This document shows, in pieces, positions 20,786 to 32,348 of a stretch of DNA of 54,459 bases (positions are counted from its first letter, which is position 1; every line of letters starts with the position of its first letter). A program made the position numbers and the translations under genes. This DNA comes from Pleurostoma richardsiae. Its lineage: Eukaryota > Ascomycota > Sordariomycetes > Calosphaeriales > Pleurostomataceae. The notes under the pieces are model-generated. The model was not told the DNA's origin and did no database searches. It worked only from the letters and a program-made list of their open reading frames with translations. The stretch is from positions 1-54,459 of the forward strand of contig JANBVO010000084.1 of NCBI GenBank assembly GCA_030052745.1, given 5' to 3'.

Positions 20786-21794
20786 GCAGGCGCGACCTGC
20801 CTCTGATCTTGCAGGGTGTCAGGCGCGACCTGAATCACCCGATGGGTAAGCGCCGCCATGCGACGCGAAGCCCGCTTCGCGGCTTCCTTGAGCTTCTTCT
20901 TCTTGTTGCGAGCCCAATTCTTGCCCGCACCGGCAGGCACGACGAGAGAGTGGTCGCCGAAAGCGGCAAGTGCGCCCGACAGGGCAGCGTGGTCGCTGCG
21001 ATCGGCCTTGAACTGAGCAGCGCGGAGCGCCTTCCTCGATGAATCCATTGGGCAAATCGACAACAGGGAAGGTGCGATGGAAGAGAGGCTGCCAAACGCG
21101 TTTGGCAGGAGCGATCGACTGTTGTTGTTGATCAAGGAAGGAAGGCGCGATGGAAAATCGCGAGTGGGACTTTTGCCCAACTACGGCAGTCACGGAACTC
21201 GCACCCAACTGTCACCAGACAACAACCTGGAATTTCTTTTGTGAATCTACAATAAGGGGCTTAATCACCTCAGGATGTGTTACCGCTGCCCTGAGCGCAG
21301 TGTGGGAACTGCCTGAGGCTACTAATGCTTTGAACGCAGTGTCGAGACTGCCTGAGGCTAATACGGAGTGACGAGGACCTCAGAATGGAACTCACGGAGC
21401 CTCCGGACCGAGAATTGACGACAACAAGGCCGGCGCTGAACAGCCACTCGGAGCCTTCGGCACCGAGCGGCTGGGGGGTGTGTCGCAAGCTGCCGGCCCC
21501 ACTCGGCGTTATCGAGGATCTGACTCGTGGCCCACACCCTCTTCGGTATAGTGGAACACCAATAAGGAAAAAGCTTGGTAACAACGAGTCAGCCGCCCTT
21601 AGGGAGGTCTCTGGATCAGTCTGACAACTGCGCTTACAATTGGTGGAATACTACAGTAGTTCAGCCTCACTGATGGGTTAGACGCAGTTCCCAGGGGTAA
21701 TCGGAACACTCTGAGTCAAGGGATGTGTATATAGTCTAGCAGTTCAGACCTGACTTTTGGCACAGAATAGATCAAGCGTTTACGTGCGGACCGA
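20786..21794. other. Unassigned, transposon-like DNA
   Basis: The junction with the ATPase relic begins TGTGACACGGCAGG, resembling the 5' end of fungal LTRs, and carries a small inverted repeat (GGCAGG..CCTGCC). A direct duplication of about 32 bp lies at 21292-21323 and 21331-21362 (GCAGTGTSRRRACTGCCTGA type). A TATA-like TGTATATAG is at about 21726. No reverse transcriptase, integrase or transposase motif was seen, so the element class is open. Confidence 0.3.
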
Positions 21795-22285
21795 TCTCAC
21801 AGATCTATCGTTTGTCGGCACCCCTTAATGTCCTGGTCAAAAGGGCCCAGGAGTCCTCAGGGAGCTGTGTGACCTTGGAGGAAGTCGACAGCGACGTATT
21901 CTTACGTTTCGCTCAGTTCCTGTACACCGGTGCTTACACAAGACTCGCGCCCCGGGAGAAGAATGCGAAGCCCAGCAGCGCAGTTATTTTGCAAACAGAG
22001 CAGACAAACCATACCAGGCCCCTTGAGCAAGTTGTCAGCCACGCATAGACTTGGGTATTGGCTGATACATATGCTATTGATGGGCTTAAGGACCTCGCTT
22101 ATTCGTTTTTGGCCCACGACCTGGCACGATGGACCATCTCGCCATCGGCGTTCATTCCCGACTTTGGAAAACTCGTCCGCTATGTGTATAGCATTCGTAC
22201 AATTGGAGGAGAGCATCTGGGACGGCTCGTTGCACAGTTTGCGGCTCACGTAGCCAAGGATGTATCTGGTTTGCCGCGGATTTGA
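21795..22285 (+). pseudogene. BTB/POZ domain protein, 3' part
   Basis: Contains CVTLEEVDSDVFLRFAQFLY (second half of a BTB fold) and then, past an in-frame TAG or unrecognised intron at about 22047, VLADTYAIDGLKDLAYSFLA, FIPDFGKLVRYVY and LGRLVAQFAAHVAKD, the C-terminal helical region usual in fungal BTB proteins. The start and the first BTB strands are missing. It is complementary in extent to the 5' fragment at 6384-6754, but that does not show that they were one gene. Confidence 0.7.
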
Positions 22286-22388
22286 TTGAGCAGCTGGTGA
22301 TCGCGAATACGCCAATCCGAAGCTTGACAGAGAGGGAAGGGAAGGGGGTAGTGATTGTCGAGGTTTGCTAGGGAGTTAGCTGCGAGAC

Positions 22389-22410
22389 GGCCCGCTGACG
22401 TCAGCGGGCC
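22389..22410. repeat. 22-bp perfect palindrome containing a CRE (TGACGTCA)
   Basis: GGCCCGC-TGACGTCA-GCGGGCC reads identically on both strands. It lies about 100 bp past the BTB relic. It could be a bZIP (CREB/ATF) site or a hairpin end of a lost element. Confidence 0.8.
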
Positions 22411-22727
22411 CCGGCAAGACCGCGGAGATTCAGAACGGCTAGATACGTAAATTGAGCTTCTCATATTCCAAGTAGCCTCCCACGCGTGATTGCCTCCCTC
22501 TCGATGGTCCAAAGTAGCGCTACCCCCTGTCCGATGCTACCATCTCCCAGATGCAAGCCGTACCCCTTTTCCCGCGGATTTCGTCCATGTTTCCAATACC
22601 ACTCTCACAAAGCTCTTGATATGCATATGGGATATCTCTACCTTTACGTCGAAGTGACGTATGGAATCACGGAACAACGGCTGGCTCTAAATCTGTTTTT
22701 GGAATCATGCTGGGAGACGAGGGAGTG

Positions 22728-23088
22728 CCCTAGGACGGAAGGGATGGCCTAGGACACTGGTTTGTCCTAGGACGGGGGAGTGTCCTAGGACGGGGGAGTG
22801 TCCTAGGACGGGGGAGTGTCCTAGGACGGGGGAGTGTCCTAGGACGAAGGAGTGTCCTAGGACGGGGGAGTGTCCTAGGACGAGGGAGTGTCCTAGGACG
22901 GGGGAGTGTCCTAGGACGGGGGAGTGTCCTAGGACGAGGGCGTGTCCTAGGACACTGGTTTGTCCTAGGACGAGGGAGTGTCCTAGGACGGGGGAGTGTC
23001 CTAGGACGGGGGAGTGTCCTAGGACGAGGGAGTGTCCTAGGACGGGAGTGTGTCCTAGGACGGGGGAGTGTCCTAGGACGGGGGATTG
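22728..23088. repeat. Minisatellite, about 20 copies of an 18-bp unit
   Basis: Unit TCCTAGGACGGGGGAGTG, each centred on the 8-bp palindrome TCCTAGGA. Most units differ by 0-2 bases. An ACTGGTTTG variant occurs near the start and again mid-array. It is translated without stops on the minus strand but carries no sign of being a gene. It directly abuts the GATT tail of the LINE. Confidence 0.95.
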
Positions 23089-23374
23089 ATTGATTGATTG
23101 ATTGATTAATTCATAGACTGTCCCAGCCGCCCTGGGGCGGCTATGCAGCGTACAACTACCAATACAGGTGCCTCCGTTTCTGGCTTCGGGGAGAGTGGCC
23201 ACTCCTGCGAGAATTGCGTCGTGGTCAAACTTGGCTCTTCTCGCTGGAGTGGGTTCCCGTCCGCTCGAACTTTGGCTCTCTACTGACAATCATTCTGGCT
23301 GTTCTATCTCTATGCACTCGTCAGGCCTTTCCTGGCCCTCCTCGCCTTCTGTTTGCTGATATCACTCGTCTACG

Positions 23375-26300
23375 CTAGGAAAATTGGAGTACTGTCGACG
23401 GGACCGCCCTGAATTGCTTCAGGAGTCCCGTCCTGAGCATCATCTTTGCTGCTTGTACCGCCATGGTCGGACTACAGAGAATGCGCTTGAGGTCCACGCA
23501 CGGAGTCTTGCCTGCCCACATCTGTTGTCGCTCTTCCGCCCAGTGGCGGCATTCCAGGAGGATGTGTCGCACTGTCTGTGGTCCGTAGCCGCACTCGCAC
23601 TGATCGGTGTCGGCTTGGTTGATGGCGTAGAGGTATGCGCGTAGGCCGATCTTGCCTACACGCATCTGGGTGATGACCGAGCTAATCGCTCGGTGCGTCC
23701 CTTTGTGGATTTTCAGGATGCCCTTTCCTGGCTGGACGCCGAGTCGGTGGAGGTCCCGGCCGTGTTTTGCGTACTCCCAGGCCGCGTCCCACTCGTCCTT
23801 CATCCTCGCGCGGATGTTGGTCCTCGTGGTGGCTATCAGCGTCCGCGCGGTCGTTGGTTGTTGTTGTGTGCTCGATCCCATGCCGGCGGCTTCCTTGGCC
23901 GCTTGGTCGGCTGCTTCGTTGCCGGGCACTCCGACATGTGCGGGGATCCATCGGAACTGGAGCTCCCATCCTTGATTTCGGAGCTCATCCAGGATCAGGA
24001 TCGCCTCCGCCAGGATGTACTGGCCCGACGGGCATTTCGGATTCCGGATCGCCTGGATGGCAGCCTGGTTGTCGGTGAAGATGGCGCACTTGCCGGGGCT
24101 GCTGGTTTCGGTGTATATGTCTTGTACGATCTGCATTGCAAGCACCAGTCCTTTGAGCTCCGCCGCGTACACCGTGGAGGTGTCGGACGTGCCCATGTAC
24201 TGCAGTCGTTTCGACCTAATGTCGCTGTTGGACAGCATTGGCGCCACCGCTGCGGCGCCCACGTGGTCGTTGATCCCGCTCCCGTCGGTGTAGATCCGGA
24301 ATGTTCCTGGGTCTGTAGCGTCATGCTCCTGGACGGCTTCAGTGGCGGAGTCGTTGATCCGGATGAACGGCGGCGTCCACCATGGTGGTACCACGTGCGG
24401 TTGGCGTTTCTCTAGGTGGTCAAGTTGGAGGCCATGTTTATGTTCCAGGATAGTCGAGAAACGGTCCAGCGGGCTCTGAGCGTCCCGCCGGGGTGTGCGG
24501 CCGTTGCGCGCCGTTGGTGCCATATCGCTGTACAGCGGGCTGGTTCGAATACGCATGGTGGCTTCCAGCGCCGTCTGCTCGAGCTGCTGTTGCACCGGGA
24601 GCAGGTTGGCTTCGACGTCTACTGCATCGCCAGCCGTAGTTCTGAATGCCCCTGTGATGGTCTGGGCCGCCCGCCTCTGGATCTTCTTGATGGCGTTGAC
24701 CATCGAACTGCCCCTCCTTGTCGGGCTCTTTCCGGGGATGTACCACACGGAGCACCCATAGAGCATCTGCGGGATGATCATCGCGCGGTACACGTGTCGG
24801 AGGTTCATCATTCCCGTGCCCCATGTTGAAGACGCTAGGGCAGAGAGGGCTGAGAGTCGTTTTGTCGCCGCTGCCTCTACCTTCTCGCGATGGTGGTCCC
24901 ATCGGAGCTTAGTGTCCATCTGGACACCTAGGTATCGGCATGACGGGGACGCCTGGATCGTGGCGTGTGGTAGGCGGAGTGCGTGTGTGCTATTTGCCTT
25001 GGGATCCCTGGTGAAGTGGACTAGCTCGTACTTTGCCGGCGCGAACTGCGATCCATGCTTCTTCGCCCACTCTTCTGCCTTCCGGTGGAGGCTCTTGAGG
25101 GTCTTACAGTTACGCTGCGCAGTCGGGCCTACCGCTAGGATCGATACGTCGTCGATGTAGCCGACCGCTTCCGTGTCCTCCGTCTTGCTGGTCTCAATGA
25201 GGTCGGCATTGTAGAAGAGGTAGAGAATGGGCGAAACGGGCGATCCTTGCGGGATGCCCGTCTGGATGGGTGTCGACGGTGCTGTATATTCTTGTAGCTT
25301 GAGCGTGGTCGAGCGGTCGCTTAGGAACGATGCCACCCAGCCTATGATCGCCGGGCTAACCCGGCGTTTTCGTAGGTTGTGGAGCAGCCGCTCTCGCGAC
25401 ACATTGTCGTAGGCCCCGGACACGTCAAGCAGTAGTAGGGAGGCCACCTTGTTGTCCGCCCACGCTTGGTGGATTCGCTGGAGGAGGAAATGAATCGCGT
25501 GGTCGGTCGAGGCGAGTTTCCTACCTCCTGTGTGTCGGCTCGGAAGGAGTCCGTGGGCGTCCGCGAGGTAGGCGAGTCGGTTCGCCACGATGGCCTCTAA
25601 TGCCTTTCCTAGTGTGTTAAGAAGGGCGATCGGTCGGTATGACTTTGGCTGGGTATAGTCGTCCTTTCCTGGCTTCCGAAGCACGACCGTGACAGCCTCC
25701 TTGAAGTGTGCAGGGCAGTACCCTAGGCGGAAGCACGCGTTAAATAATATGTGGAGGCTCGGGAGCAGGATGTCGAGTGTCTGGTGCAGGATCGCGTTCG
25801 GGATCCCGTCTGTCCCAGGCGCTTTGTTCGGGGATGCCCTGCGCACCGCCTTCTCGATTTCCGCTTCGGTGATGTCTGGACATTCGATAGGGGTAGGGTA
25901 TTCGTGTCCCTCCAAGTCTGAGAGGTCCGCTTGGTGAGGGGGCGGAAAGAAGGACTGGCGCAGCACGTCAGCCTTCTCCTCTGGCTGCTGCGCAAGTCCC
26001 CCGTCCGGTCGAACGAGCGCGGGCGTGCTCGCCGGTGTCTCGTTGTGTCGGTTCTTCGCCCATTTGACGAGCTTCCAGAGGCCGGACGGGGATTCGGACG
26101 CTTCCTCGACCCTCTGTCGGTGGGTATTGCGGAGAACCTTCTGTATGTGTCGACCCTTCTTGTTGCGTGCCTGTCGGTAGGCTTCGTAGTCGTCGTCTTG
26201 TCTCGTCCGCTGCCATCGTCGGCGGAGCCTTTGCACCTCTAAACACAGGTCCTTGCACTCTTGGTCGAACCCCGCGATGGAGCGGGGGGACGGGTTCGAC

Positions 26301-27283
26301 CATGGTGTCGACGCGTCGATGGCGACCTGGATCGCCTCGACGATGGCTGATACAAGATGGTCAATGCTGCTGTGGTCTGTAAGCTCCGTCCCGTCCCCCG
26401 CTGCGAGGAGGCGGTCCTGGAGTGTCTGACGGAGGACCGCTGGGTTCGTCTTTGCCCAGAGGCGTTTTCTTGTCGGGGTTGCTGGCTGCCAGCGCCAGTT
26501 GATGGTTAGTTCCAAAGGGAGGTGGTCCGAGTCGCAGTCGAGCTGCTGGTCGATTCGGCAGCAGACCAGTCGGGATGCTATCTCCGGGGTACCGAAGGCG
26601 AGGTCGATTGTAGATTCCCCGTCCTTCCATCGGTGGGTCGGGGTTCCTGGCACTGTGAGGAGTTCCAGCTGAGCGTCTTCGATCACCGTGAGAAGTGGTT
26701 GGGCGCTGGGTCCCTCGCTTGCCCGTCGGTGTGTTGTTGACCAGAGGGGGTGGTGCAGGTTAAAGTCTCCGAGCATCACAACGTCGCTGTCCGGGTCGAG
26801 GGCGGCCAGGGTTTCTGCCACGGTGGAGAGTGTATCTGTCCCGACCTCGTTGTAGACGTTGATGATGTGGAGCTGTCTGCCGGAACTTGGGCTGCGGATC
26901 GCTAAGGAGACGATGTCCTTGGAGATGTATGAAACGCTCCATGCTCCTGGGTCGATCCGCTTGTTGATATAGAGGCATGCCCTCGTGGCCGTGTCGTCGA
27001 AGTAGGTAAGTTGAAAGTGTGTCTTGAGAGGGTGGTAGGTGGTGTTGATGAATGGATTCCGCCAGGGTTCTTGGATTGCCAGGATGTCGTACTCGAGGAC
27101 TCGCGGGTTTCGGAACAGGCTGGCGAGGACGACGTCCCTTGACTTCTGGACGTTGTACTGCAAGATTCGTAGCTCTTGGTGTCCTAACATTCCTGTGGTG
27201 CTGTGCTGGCACCGTATGTTGGGGATTGGCTTCGTGTCGTTCTGGTCTCGGTTCGCCCGAGCGAGTCCTCTATGGGGGTCCAA
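23375..27283 (-). CDS. LINE ORF2: endonuclease, reverse transcriptase, RNase H
   Basis: Up to 1302 residues. Order: APE-type endonuclease ([42 protein letters not shown]); reverse transcriptase ([30 protein letters not shown], catalytic YIDD); RNase H ([40 protein letters not shown]); C-terminal zinc-knuckle-like CECGYG...HILLECRHW. All catalytic motifs are present and no stop interrupts. The start at 27190 ([10 protein letters not shown]) overlaps the ORF1 stop in ATGTTAG and is as likely as 27283. It carries out target-primed reverse transcription in the nucleus. Confidence 0.93.
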   Translation of the reverse strand: MDPHRGLARANRDQNDTKPIPNIRCQHSTTGMLGHQELRILQYNVQKSRDVVLASLFRNPRVLEYDILAIQEPWRNPFINTTYHPLKTHFQLTYFDDTATRACLYINKRIDPGAWSVSYISKDIVSLAIRSPSSGRQLHIINVYNEVGTDTLSTVAETLAALDPDSDVVMLGDFNLHHPLWSTTHRRASEGPSAQPLLTVIEDAQLELLTVPGTPTHRWKDGESTIDLAFGTPEIASRLVCCRIDQQLDCDSDHLPLELTINWRWQPATPTRKRLWAKTNPAVLRQTLQDRLLAAGDGTELTDHSSIDHLVSAIVEAIQVAIDASTPWSNPSPRSIAGFDQECKDLCLEVQRLRRRWQRTRQDDDYEAYRQARNKKGRHIQKVLRNTHRQRVEEASESPSGLWKLVKWAKNRHNETPASTPALVRPDGGLAQQPEEKADVLRQSFFPPPHQADLSDLEGHEYPTPIECPDITEAEIEKAVRRASPNKAPGTDGIPNAILHQTLDILLPSLHILFNACFRLGYCPAHFKEAVTVVLRKPGKDDYTQPKSYRPIALLNTLGKALEAIVANRLAYLADAHGLLPSRHTGGRKLASTDHAIHFLLQRIHQAWADNKVASLLLLDVSGAYDNVSRERLLHNLRKRRVSPAIIGWVASFLSDRSTTLKLQEYTAPSTPIQTGIPQGSPVSPILYLFYNADLIETSKTEDTEAVGYIDDVSILAVGPTAQRNCKTLKSLHRKAEEWAKKHGSQFAPAKYELVHFTRDPKANSTHALRLPHATIQASPSCRYLGVQMDTKLRWDHHREKVEAAATKRLSALSALASSTWGTGMMNLRHVYRAMIIPQMLYGCSVWYIPGKSPTRRGSSMVNAIKKIQRRAAQTITGAFRTTAGDAVDVEANLLPVQQQLEQTALEATMRIRTSPLYSDMAPTARNGRTPRRDAQSPLDRFSTILEHKHGLQLDHLEKRQPHVVPPWWTPPFIRINDSATEAVQEHDATDPGTFRIYTDGSGINDHVGAAAVAPMLSNSDIRSKRLQYMGTSDTSTVYAAELKGLVLAMQIVQDIYTETSSPGKCAIFTDNQAAIQAIRNPKCPSGQYILAEAILILDELRNQGWELQFRWIPAHVGVPGNEAADQAAKEAAGMGSSTQQQPTTARTLIATTRTNIRARMKDEWDAAWEYAKHGRDLHRLGVQPGKGILKIHKGTHRAISSVITQMRVGKIGLRAYLYAINQADTDQCECGYGPQTVRHILLECRHWAEERQQMWAGKTPCVDLKRILCSPTMAVQAAKMMLRTGLLKQFRAVPSTVLQFS

Positions 27284-29361
27284 CCTGGGATAGCAGAGCT
27301 ATATTTCCCTCGTGTCTCGTGGACCACTCTCAGGTTCCGGTGGGCGTATTTCTTCCTCATGTGCTTGCGTAGTTCGGCCGTGATTTCGTAGTCCTTGCCG
27401 CAGTACACGCACACTTTCATGCAGACGGCGACGGTGAGCTCTGCATCCTGCGTTGGCCAGTCGCTGTATATATCCTGGTGCTCCGGACATTTACATCCTT
27501 TGTAGATCGTCCCTTGCGCCGTGCGCGTGTCTGTCGCCATAGAGGTAGGCGGGGAGGGCTCCTCTACTTCGGGGTTGTTCAGCCAGTCATCTGCGTTGTT
27601 CGCCATGTTTTCCAGCCACTCATCTGCTTCTTGCATGGCCGCCCTCTCCGTCTCGTCCATTGGGTATGCGGACGTAGAGGGCTGATTGTCCATAGCCAAG
27701 AGCTGCGGATCAATTGCCAGGTCGGGCGCCGGTGCGTTGTGCGGCATCGCGGGAGTTTCCCACGCCTCCTCATTGGGCCCCTCGGTCGGGGATGGTACTA
27801 CTATGATGTCAATGGGTGCCGGAGCCTCGGGGGGCGCGGTGTCCTGCGGCGGCGGGGTGCGGTTGCTTTCCGGCAGACGCGGGCTTGTCCCCCCTGGCTG
27901 TCTCTCTCCTGCTATGTGCCTAGGGACCTCTACCTGTGGTATCCTGGTTTGTCGGCGCGTGTTGGCGATGTGCGTCGGCGCACTTGGCGGGGTTGGCGTC
28001 TCCTTGGCCGGGACGTGCCAGTAGATGCTGCGGGCCTCCTTAGCTTGTTCCACTCTCCGCATTTCCTTTCTTCTTGCTGGGCAGGCATTGCTCCATGCTG
28101 TGTGGGCTTCTTTGCACATTGTGCATCGGGGGGTGAAACCTTCTGCTCCCTTCTGCTTGCAGTGCTTGGTCTCGTGTAGCTCGGCGCAATAGCCGCAAGT
28201 TTGGGATGCGTTGCATTGAGTGCCGATGTGGCCATACTGGTAGCAGCGGAAGCATTGCTTCACTCTGCAGGCGCGGTCGTAGAGTTGGCATTGGTGGATC
28301 TGGCCTTCCCACGCCAGCCCGGCGTAGATGACGGCGTTGGCCATCTCCGGGTCCGTGAATTCGACAACGATCGAGGATGCTCGCTTGAGTGTGGCCTCTT
28401 TGGTAAGCCATCCTATGTGCGATATATCCGCTCGGGGGATCACTGTGTAGTTGTCTGCGAGCATCTGCTGGATCGTTGCTTTCTGGTCCTTCATGTTGAT
28501 GGAGCTGGTGGAGATACCATGGACGATGACTCCGTACGTCGGGACAATCACTTCTGCATGTTCTCCCAGGCCTCTGAGCCATCCTTTGTTCTGCTTGAGC
28601 TGCGTGGCCTCGGCGGTTGTGCTGGTGAAGATCTGGATGTCGCCGCTTTTGAGTTGATGCGCGGCGACTATCTTGGCCGTCTTGGTAGCTGCGTTACCGT
28701 GTACCGCGGTTTCCACTTGATGCCGTATCCAGGTTGCCGGCTGGGTCCGATATCGCTGGGCGATGCCGTGGTCTTTGACCTTGACTGTTACTACTCGGTC
28801 TTTGTATGCTGTGACGGTGGAGTGGGTCTTGGACGCGGATGTGCTCGTGGGAGGAGGGCCTTTGGCATGTGCCGCTACCTGTGCCCACGACGGGGCTGCG
28901 TTTTTCCCCCGGTGGAAATTGGCTGCATTAAGCGGTGTTGTGCTCAGTCCTACCGAGTTCTTGATGATGGTGACGTCTCTCTGAATGTTCTGTGTGCATC
29001 TGGCCGCGTCCTGGACTTGCTGGAGGATCTCACTCATCGCAGGCTGTCGCAGGACTTTGCCAATGAGCGCCAGGGTAGAATCCATGTATTGCTGTACTAC
29101 GTTCCATGGTACCAGGTCCTGCCGTCCTCTCTCTACCGCTTGCAACTGGCTGCATGCTTCTCTGAGGTATGTGGCGTGCTCGTTGATGTGGTCCGGGCCA
29201 ATGTTTACCTGCGGCCATTTAGGCGCCATTACCGCCGATAGACGCGTCATCACCACACGGTCGAAATTGGAAGAACAGTACGCTGTTGGACTTTCCGGAC
29301 ATGATCGGCACTGCGTCCTGGGGGTGGCATGAATCTCGGTACCGTACCGTCCCTGCTTCAT
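27184..29361 (-). CDS. LINE ORF1: gag-like nucleic-acid-binding protein
   Basis: 725 residues. The N-terminal half is helical; three zinc knuckles follow in order: [14 protein letters not shown] (CX2CX4HX4C), [13 protein letters not shown] and [16 protein letters not shown] Pro/Glu-rich linker and a further C-terminal Cys/His cluster ([20 protein letters not shown]) complete it. This is the usual ORF1 arrangement of fungal Tad-clade LINEs, which coat the RNA. Some upstream start ambiguity remains. Confidence 0.9.
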   Translation of the reverse strand: MKQGRYGTEIHATPRTQCRSCPESPTAYCSSNFDRVVMTRLSAVMAPKWPQVNIGPDHINEHATYLREACSQLQAVERGRQDLVPWNVVQQYMDSTLALIGKVLRQPAMSEILQQVQDAARCTQNIQRDVTIIKNSVGLSTTPLNAANFHRGKNAAPSWAQVAAHAKGPPPTSTSASKTHSTVTAYKDRVVTVKVKDHGIAQRYRTQPATWIRHQVETAVHGNAATKTAKIVAAHQLKSGDIQIFTSTTAEATQLKQNKGWLRGLGEHAEVIVPTYGVIVHGISTSSINMKDQKATIQQMLADNYTVIPRADISHIGWLTKEATLKRASSIVVEFTDPEMANAVIYAGLAWEGQIHQCQLYDRACRVKQCFRCYQYGHIGTQCNASQTCGYCAELHETKHCKQKGAEGFTPRCTMCKEAHTAWSNACPARRKEMRRVEQAKEARSIYWHVPAKETPTPPSAPTHIANTRRQTRIPQVEVPRHIAGERQPGGTSPRLPESNRTPPPQDTAPPEAPAPIDIIVVPSPTEGPNEEAWETPAMPHNAPAPDLAIDPQLLAMDNQPSTSAYPMDETERAAMQEADEWLENMANNADDWLNNPEVEEPSPPTSMATDTRTAQGTIYKGCKCPEHQDIYSDWPTQDAELTVAVCMKVCVYCGKDYEITAELRKHMRKKYAHRNLRVVHETRGKYSSAIPGWTPIEDSLGRTETRTTRSQSPTYGASTAPQEC

Positions 29362-29498
29362 TCTTTCTCAGGACGTAGGCATCAAGGTAGAGCACGCCCT
29401 CAATGTGCCCAAGTCGTTGTAGGGTTGGTCAAGTGGATGGAGGAAATTCATTCAGGTTTGTTGTCTAGGATGAAGGTTAAAGTCCAAGGTAAATAAAT

Positions 29499-32127
29499 TT
29501 AGGCCCTTAACTTGACGCCGTGAATCGTCTCTACGTGGTTTTTAAAGTGGTTCAAGTGCTTGAACCTCAACGCCCCCCCCTGACACTTGGGGTGGTTGCA
29601 TACTATCTGCTTCGCATCACCCATATGCCTCGCGTGTGTCCTATCGAAGTGGTCGTACATCACAGCAGGCCGACAGTATTGGAAAGTCCTCTCTTCGTAG
29701 GACAGGCTCTCGTCCCCGATGCAGCGCGGGCATTGCGTCCTCTGCATCAAGAGCGGAAACGTGTCTGGGCTGGGAGACTCCTCCTTCACCATAACATCGG
29801 CGGGCGCTCTTTGCCGAATGCGTTCCCGTTTGACGGTCTCTCGCTTGCCACACAGGATAGACATGAGCTCGCCCGCCCGGATGCGGACTGCAAGGAGCGC
29901 GGTGGAGCTCAAGTCTTCCGGCTGTTTGCAAAGGATCTGGGCAAGCTCGGCACGCTCCGGGATGTGCAGGTCGACGGCCGGCTCGACATACTCCTGCTCC
30001 TCCTCCCCATTGGCCTGGCCCTCAATATCCCAGGTCGGGCGGTGGTGGAAATAATCCTCCCGGTACCCCCGCCGAATATTCTTGCCACGCTTTGCCCGCT
30101 TTTTGGCGATCAACTTAGTAAGCTCTCGAATCCGGTCCTCGTTCTCTGTGCCTGTAATCCGGTATTGACCGCCTTTGAGCTCTGCTCTCTCCGCCTCCAG
30201 CGCGAGGATCTCCGGATCGGGGGGCATTTCGGCCCAGACCTCATCAGGGACCATATCCTTGCGCGCGCGGGGGTCGCACATGACGCTGATGTGCGAAAGC
30301 ATTCCGATCAGGCTGTCTTCGGTCGGCTCGTCCAGGACTGCGTTCTGCAGGTGGAACTGGACCTTCTCGTTGATATATGCGCTGTTGAACGTGGCCCACT
30401 TCGGATCGTGGCGCATCATCTGATCGCGGACAGCGTCAGACGCGTTACCTGTTCACTCTTAGAATAAGCGCCACCCTCAGGGCATGGAAAGACATACCGT
30501 TAGCCGCATTTCCTGCTCCTCTACGCCAGGCCTTGGGCTCAATCGGCCTCTCACATCCATAGTCTAGCGATTGTCGCGCCATGTCGTCTCTCAGTTTGTG
30601 GTATGGGAGAGGTTCGTATGGAGGAGGTTCATATGGAGGAGGCTCATATAGAGGAGGTTCATCTGGAGGAAGTTCATATGGAGGAGGTCCATCTGGAGCA
30701 AGTTCATATCGAGGAGGTCCAGCTTCTGAATGGGTGTGTTGACTCCCGCTTGTCCCGCTGTGTGTGTGCTCTGCCGCACCTGCACTCGCTGAAATGATGG
30801 TGCCGTCGAACCGGCGGAAAACAGGCCTCTTGAGCCATTCCTTCTTCCAGCGGAGCGGCGTGCATTTGACTGGGCCGCGATTCTTCACTTGAAAGACTCG
30901 ACTGACGCTGGTCAAACTCGACGCCGCGAACGCGCCGTCGTGCACTGCAAGACTGACGATGATGGTGATAAGACAGAAGATCAGCCGCTTAGTAAGCGTG
31001 AAGAAGAAGACGGTCCTAATTGCAGATCGGTTAGGCCCAAGACCATTTAGGAGAACTGGGCAGTACGTACGGTTTGGGCTTGTTGTCTGCCCCCTTGTGG
31101 TGGATGAACTTGATGGACATTGCCAAGACGTCCTCGCCGGTGTCCGGGTGGCGCACGGCCATCAGCAAGATGTCTTCGTAACAAAGACACTTTGGACGTC
31201 CGCGGCCCACGGTCTCTTGCGAGAGTATCTCTTCCAGCACCCTGGAATCGTCATCTAGCGCATAGTCTTCGTCTTTGCCGGCGGAGGACCCCTCAATAGC
31301 TTTTGGGCCGAAAAGCTCCTCCAAACACCCGTCCTTAGGGCTCTTTCTCTCGCCGTCCACGAACTCGGCCGGCCGCGCCCCCGTGAAGGCAAGGCCGAGG
31401 TAGCACCCCGATAGGTTCATGCGATGCCTCTCCCAAGAGAAGATGCTGGTATCGTAGGCAATATTGAAGGTCAGAAGGGCTAGCAGATCGCCGGAGTCGG
31501 CAACGTCCTTTCCGCCGCTGTTGGGCGCCTGGAGATCGAAGCGAGGGACTAAGATGGCATCGTGCCACTTGCACTCTCCGTCAGCATTGGCGTCATAAAC
31601 CAGACGCTAAGACGAGACTTACCTTGAGCACTTCTCTGCTGTCATTCCTGTCCATGTAGCGACCTGTGGCGCTGGCGTACAACTGCTTGTATTGGCGAAA
31701 ATATTCCCACGATGTGCCCCAAGACTTGATCCTGTATGCTTCACACAAATGGAGGAGGAAATCCATCGCCATTGCTCGGTCTGCTCTTTTGATAACCTCT
31801 TCCCAAGTCCCTATCAGGTCGGCAGATACGCAGTATCTCCATGTCAGTTAGCCACGGTGCTGATTGAGCGAGAGAAGGGCCCATTTACCTCTTCCATTTT
31901 CGTAGCATGCCCGCAATGTTGATCTTGGTGTTGTCGGCATAGTCTGGCTTGAGGAATTGAACGTCCTTGAGCTGCTCGCGGAGGGCGGCATGCTGGGCGG
32001 CTGTGAGGGCCTTTGGCCTTTTGGAAATTCGCCTCTGCGATTCTTGCTGCGTGAAGCGTTGGATGAAATCCGCGCCGTGACGCTTGAGATTGTTTGGGAG
32101 CGGTCGTGCGGGGGCACGCGGAGCCAT
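29499..32127 (-). CDS. DUF3435 tyrosine recombinase, candidate Starship captain
   Basis: Five exons: 31889-32127, 31623-31836, 31071-31567, 30498-31015 and 29499-30448, all GT..AG and in frame, 805 residues. It matches DUF3435 ('FluG-domain') proteins throughout: N-terminal SAM-like part (LRKWKRYCVSADLIGTWEEV), the Arg-box FTGARPAEF (Arg216), LPYHKLRDDM (Tyr455), WRRGAGNAANG (Arg481) and the nucleophile segment TFNSAYINEKV (Tyr514). These fit the R-Y-R-Y catalytic set described for captains. A C-terminal region has a CPRC and Cys/His zinc-finger-like cluster ending in HFKNHVETIH. A Pro/Tyr-rich tandem insertion sits at residues 412-452, just before Tyr455. Captains cut and paste very large transposons and lie at their 5' end, reading inward. 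A LINE now follows the gene. Confidence 0.92.
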
Positions 32128-32155
32128 GTCTTCGAATGAAGCTGAATGCGAAGCC

Positions 32156-32180
32156 CTCCGACTCTAGTGCAGAGTCGGAG
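32156..32180. promoter_or_regulatory. 10-bp-stem hairpin in the captain 5' leader
   Basis: CTCCGACTCT and AGAGTCGGAG are perfect inverted repeats around a 5-nt loop, 29 bp upstream of the captain ATG. It could be a recombinase or repressor site, or an mRNA hairpin that limits translation. Confidence 0.55.
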
Positions 32181-32348
32181 AGCGCGAAATGTGCGAAAAC
32201 CGCCATTTTGTACCATGCTGATGGGGAGCCGAAAATGGAGGTCAGGTCCTGAATCTGGGATGCTGGAAACATGTCCTTAAGAAACAGAATGCCCCAAGCC
32301 TTGCGCTTGGAACATGGGTGGGGCGGCGGCTGTGGACCAGCTGGGTGG

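Larger units (their letters stand above)
23087..29450 (-). mobile_element. Full-length Tad-like non-LTR retrotransposon (LINE)
   Basis: Minus-strand element with two intact ORFs (ORF1 27184-29361, ORF2 23375-27190 or 27283) and a 3' tail that, read on its own strand, is a run of AATC repeats (23087-23112). The 3' UTR is about 280 bp. The 5' end is not fixed; about 90 bp of UTR upstream of ORF1 is assumed. The intact reading frames and GC-rich bias suggest recent insertion and no repeat-induced mutation. It inserted just past the 3' end of the captain gene. Confidence 0.88.

Noticed and set aside
21630-21794. Solo LTR
   Set aside because: A TATA-like box and transposon-like feel are present, but no defined TG..CA ends or target duplication could be shown.
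22728-23088. CRISPR-like array
   Set aside because: Units are contiguous with no unique spacers, and the host is a fungus; it is a minisatellite.
22705-23289. Minus-strand repeat protein (VLGHSP repeats)
   Set aside because: The frame is open only because the 18-bp minisatellite unit has no stop; the array abuts a LINE tail and there is no other coding sign.
28201-29241. Plus-strand frame of 346 codons
   Set aside because: Antisense of LINE ORF1.
29520-30467. Plus-strand frame of 315 codons
   Set aside because: Antisense of the captain's last exon.
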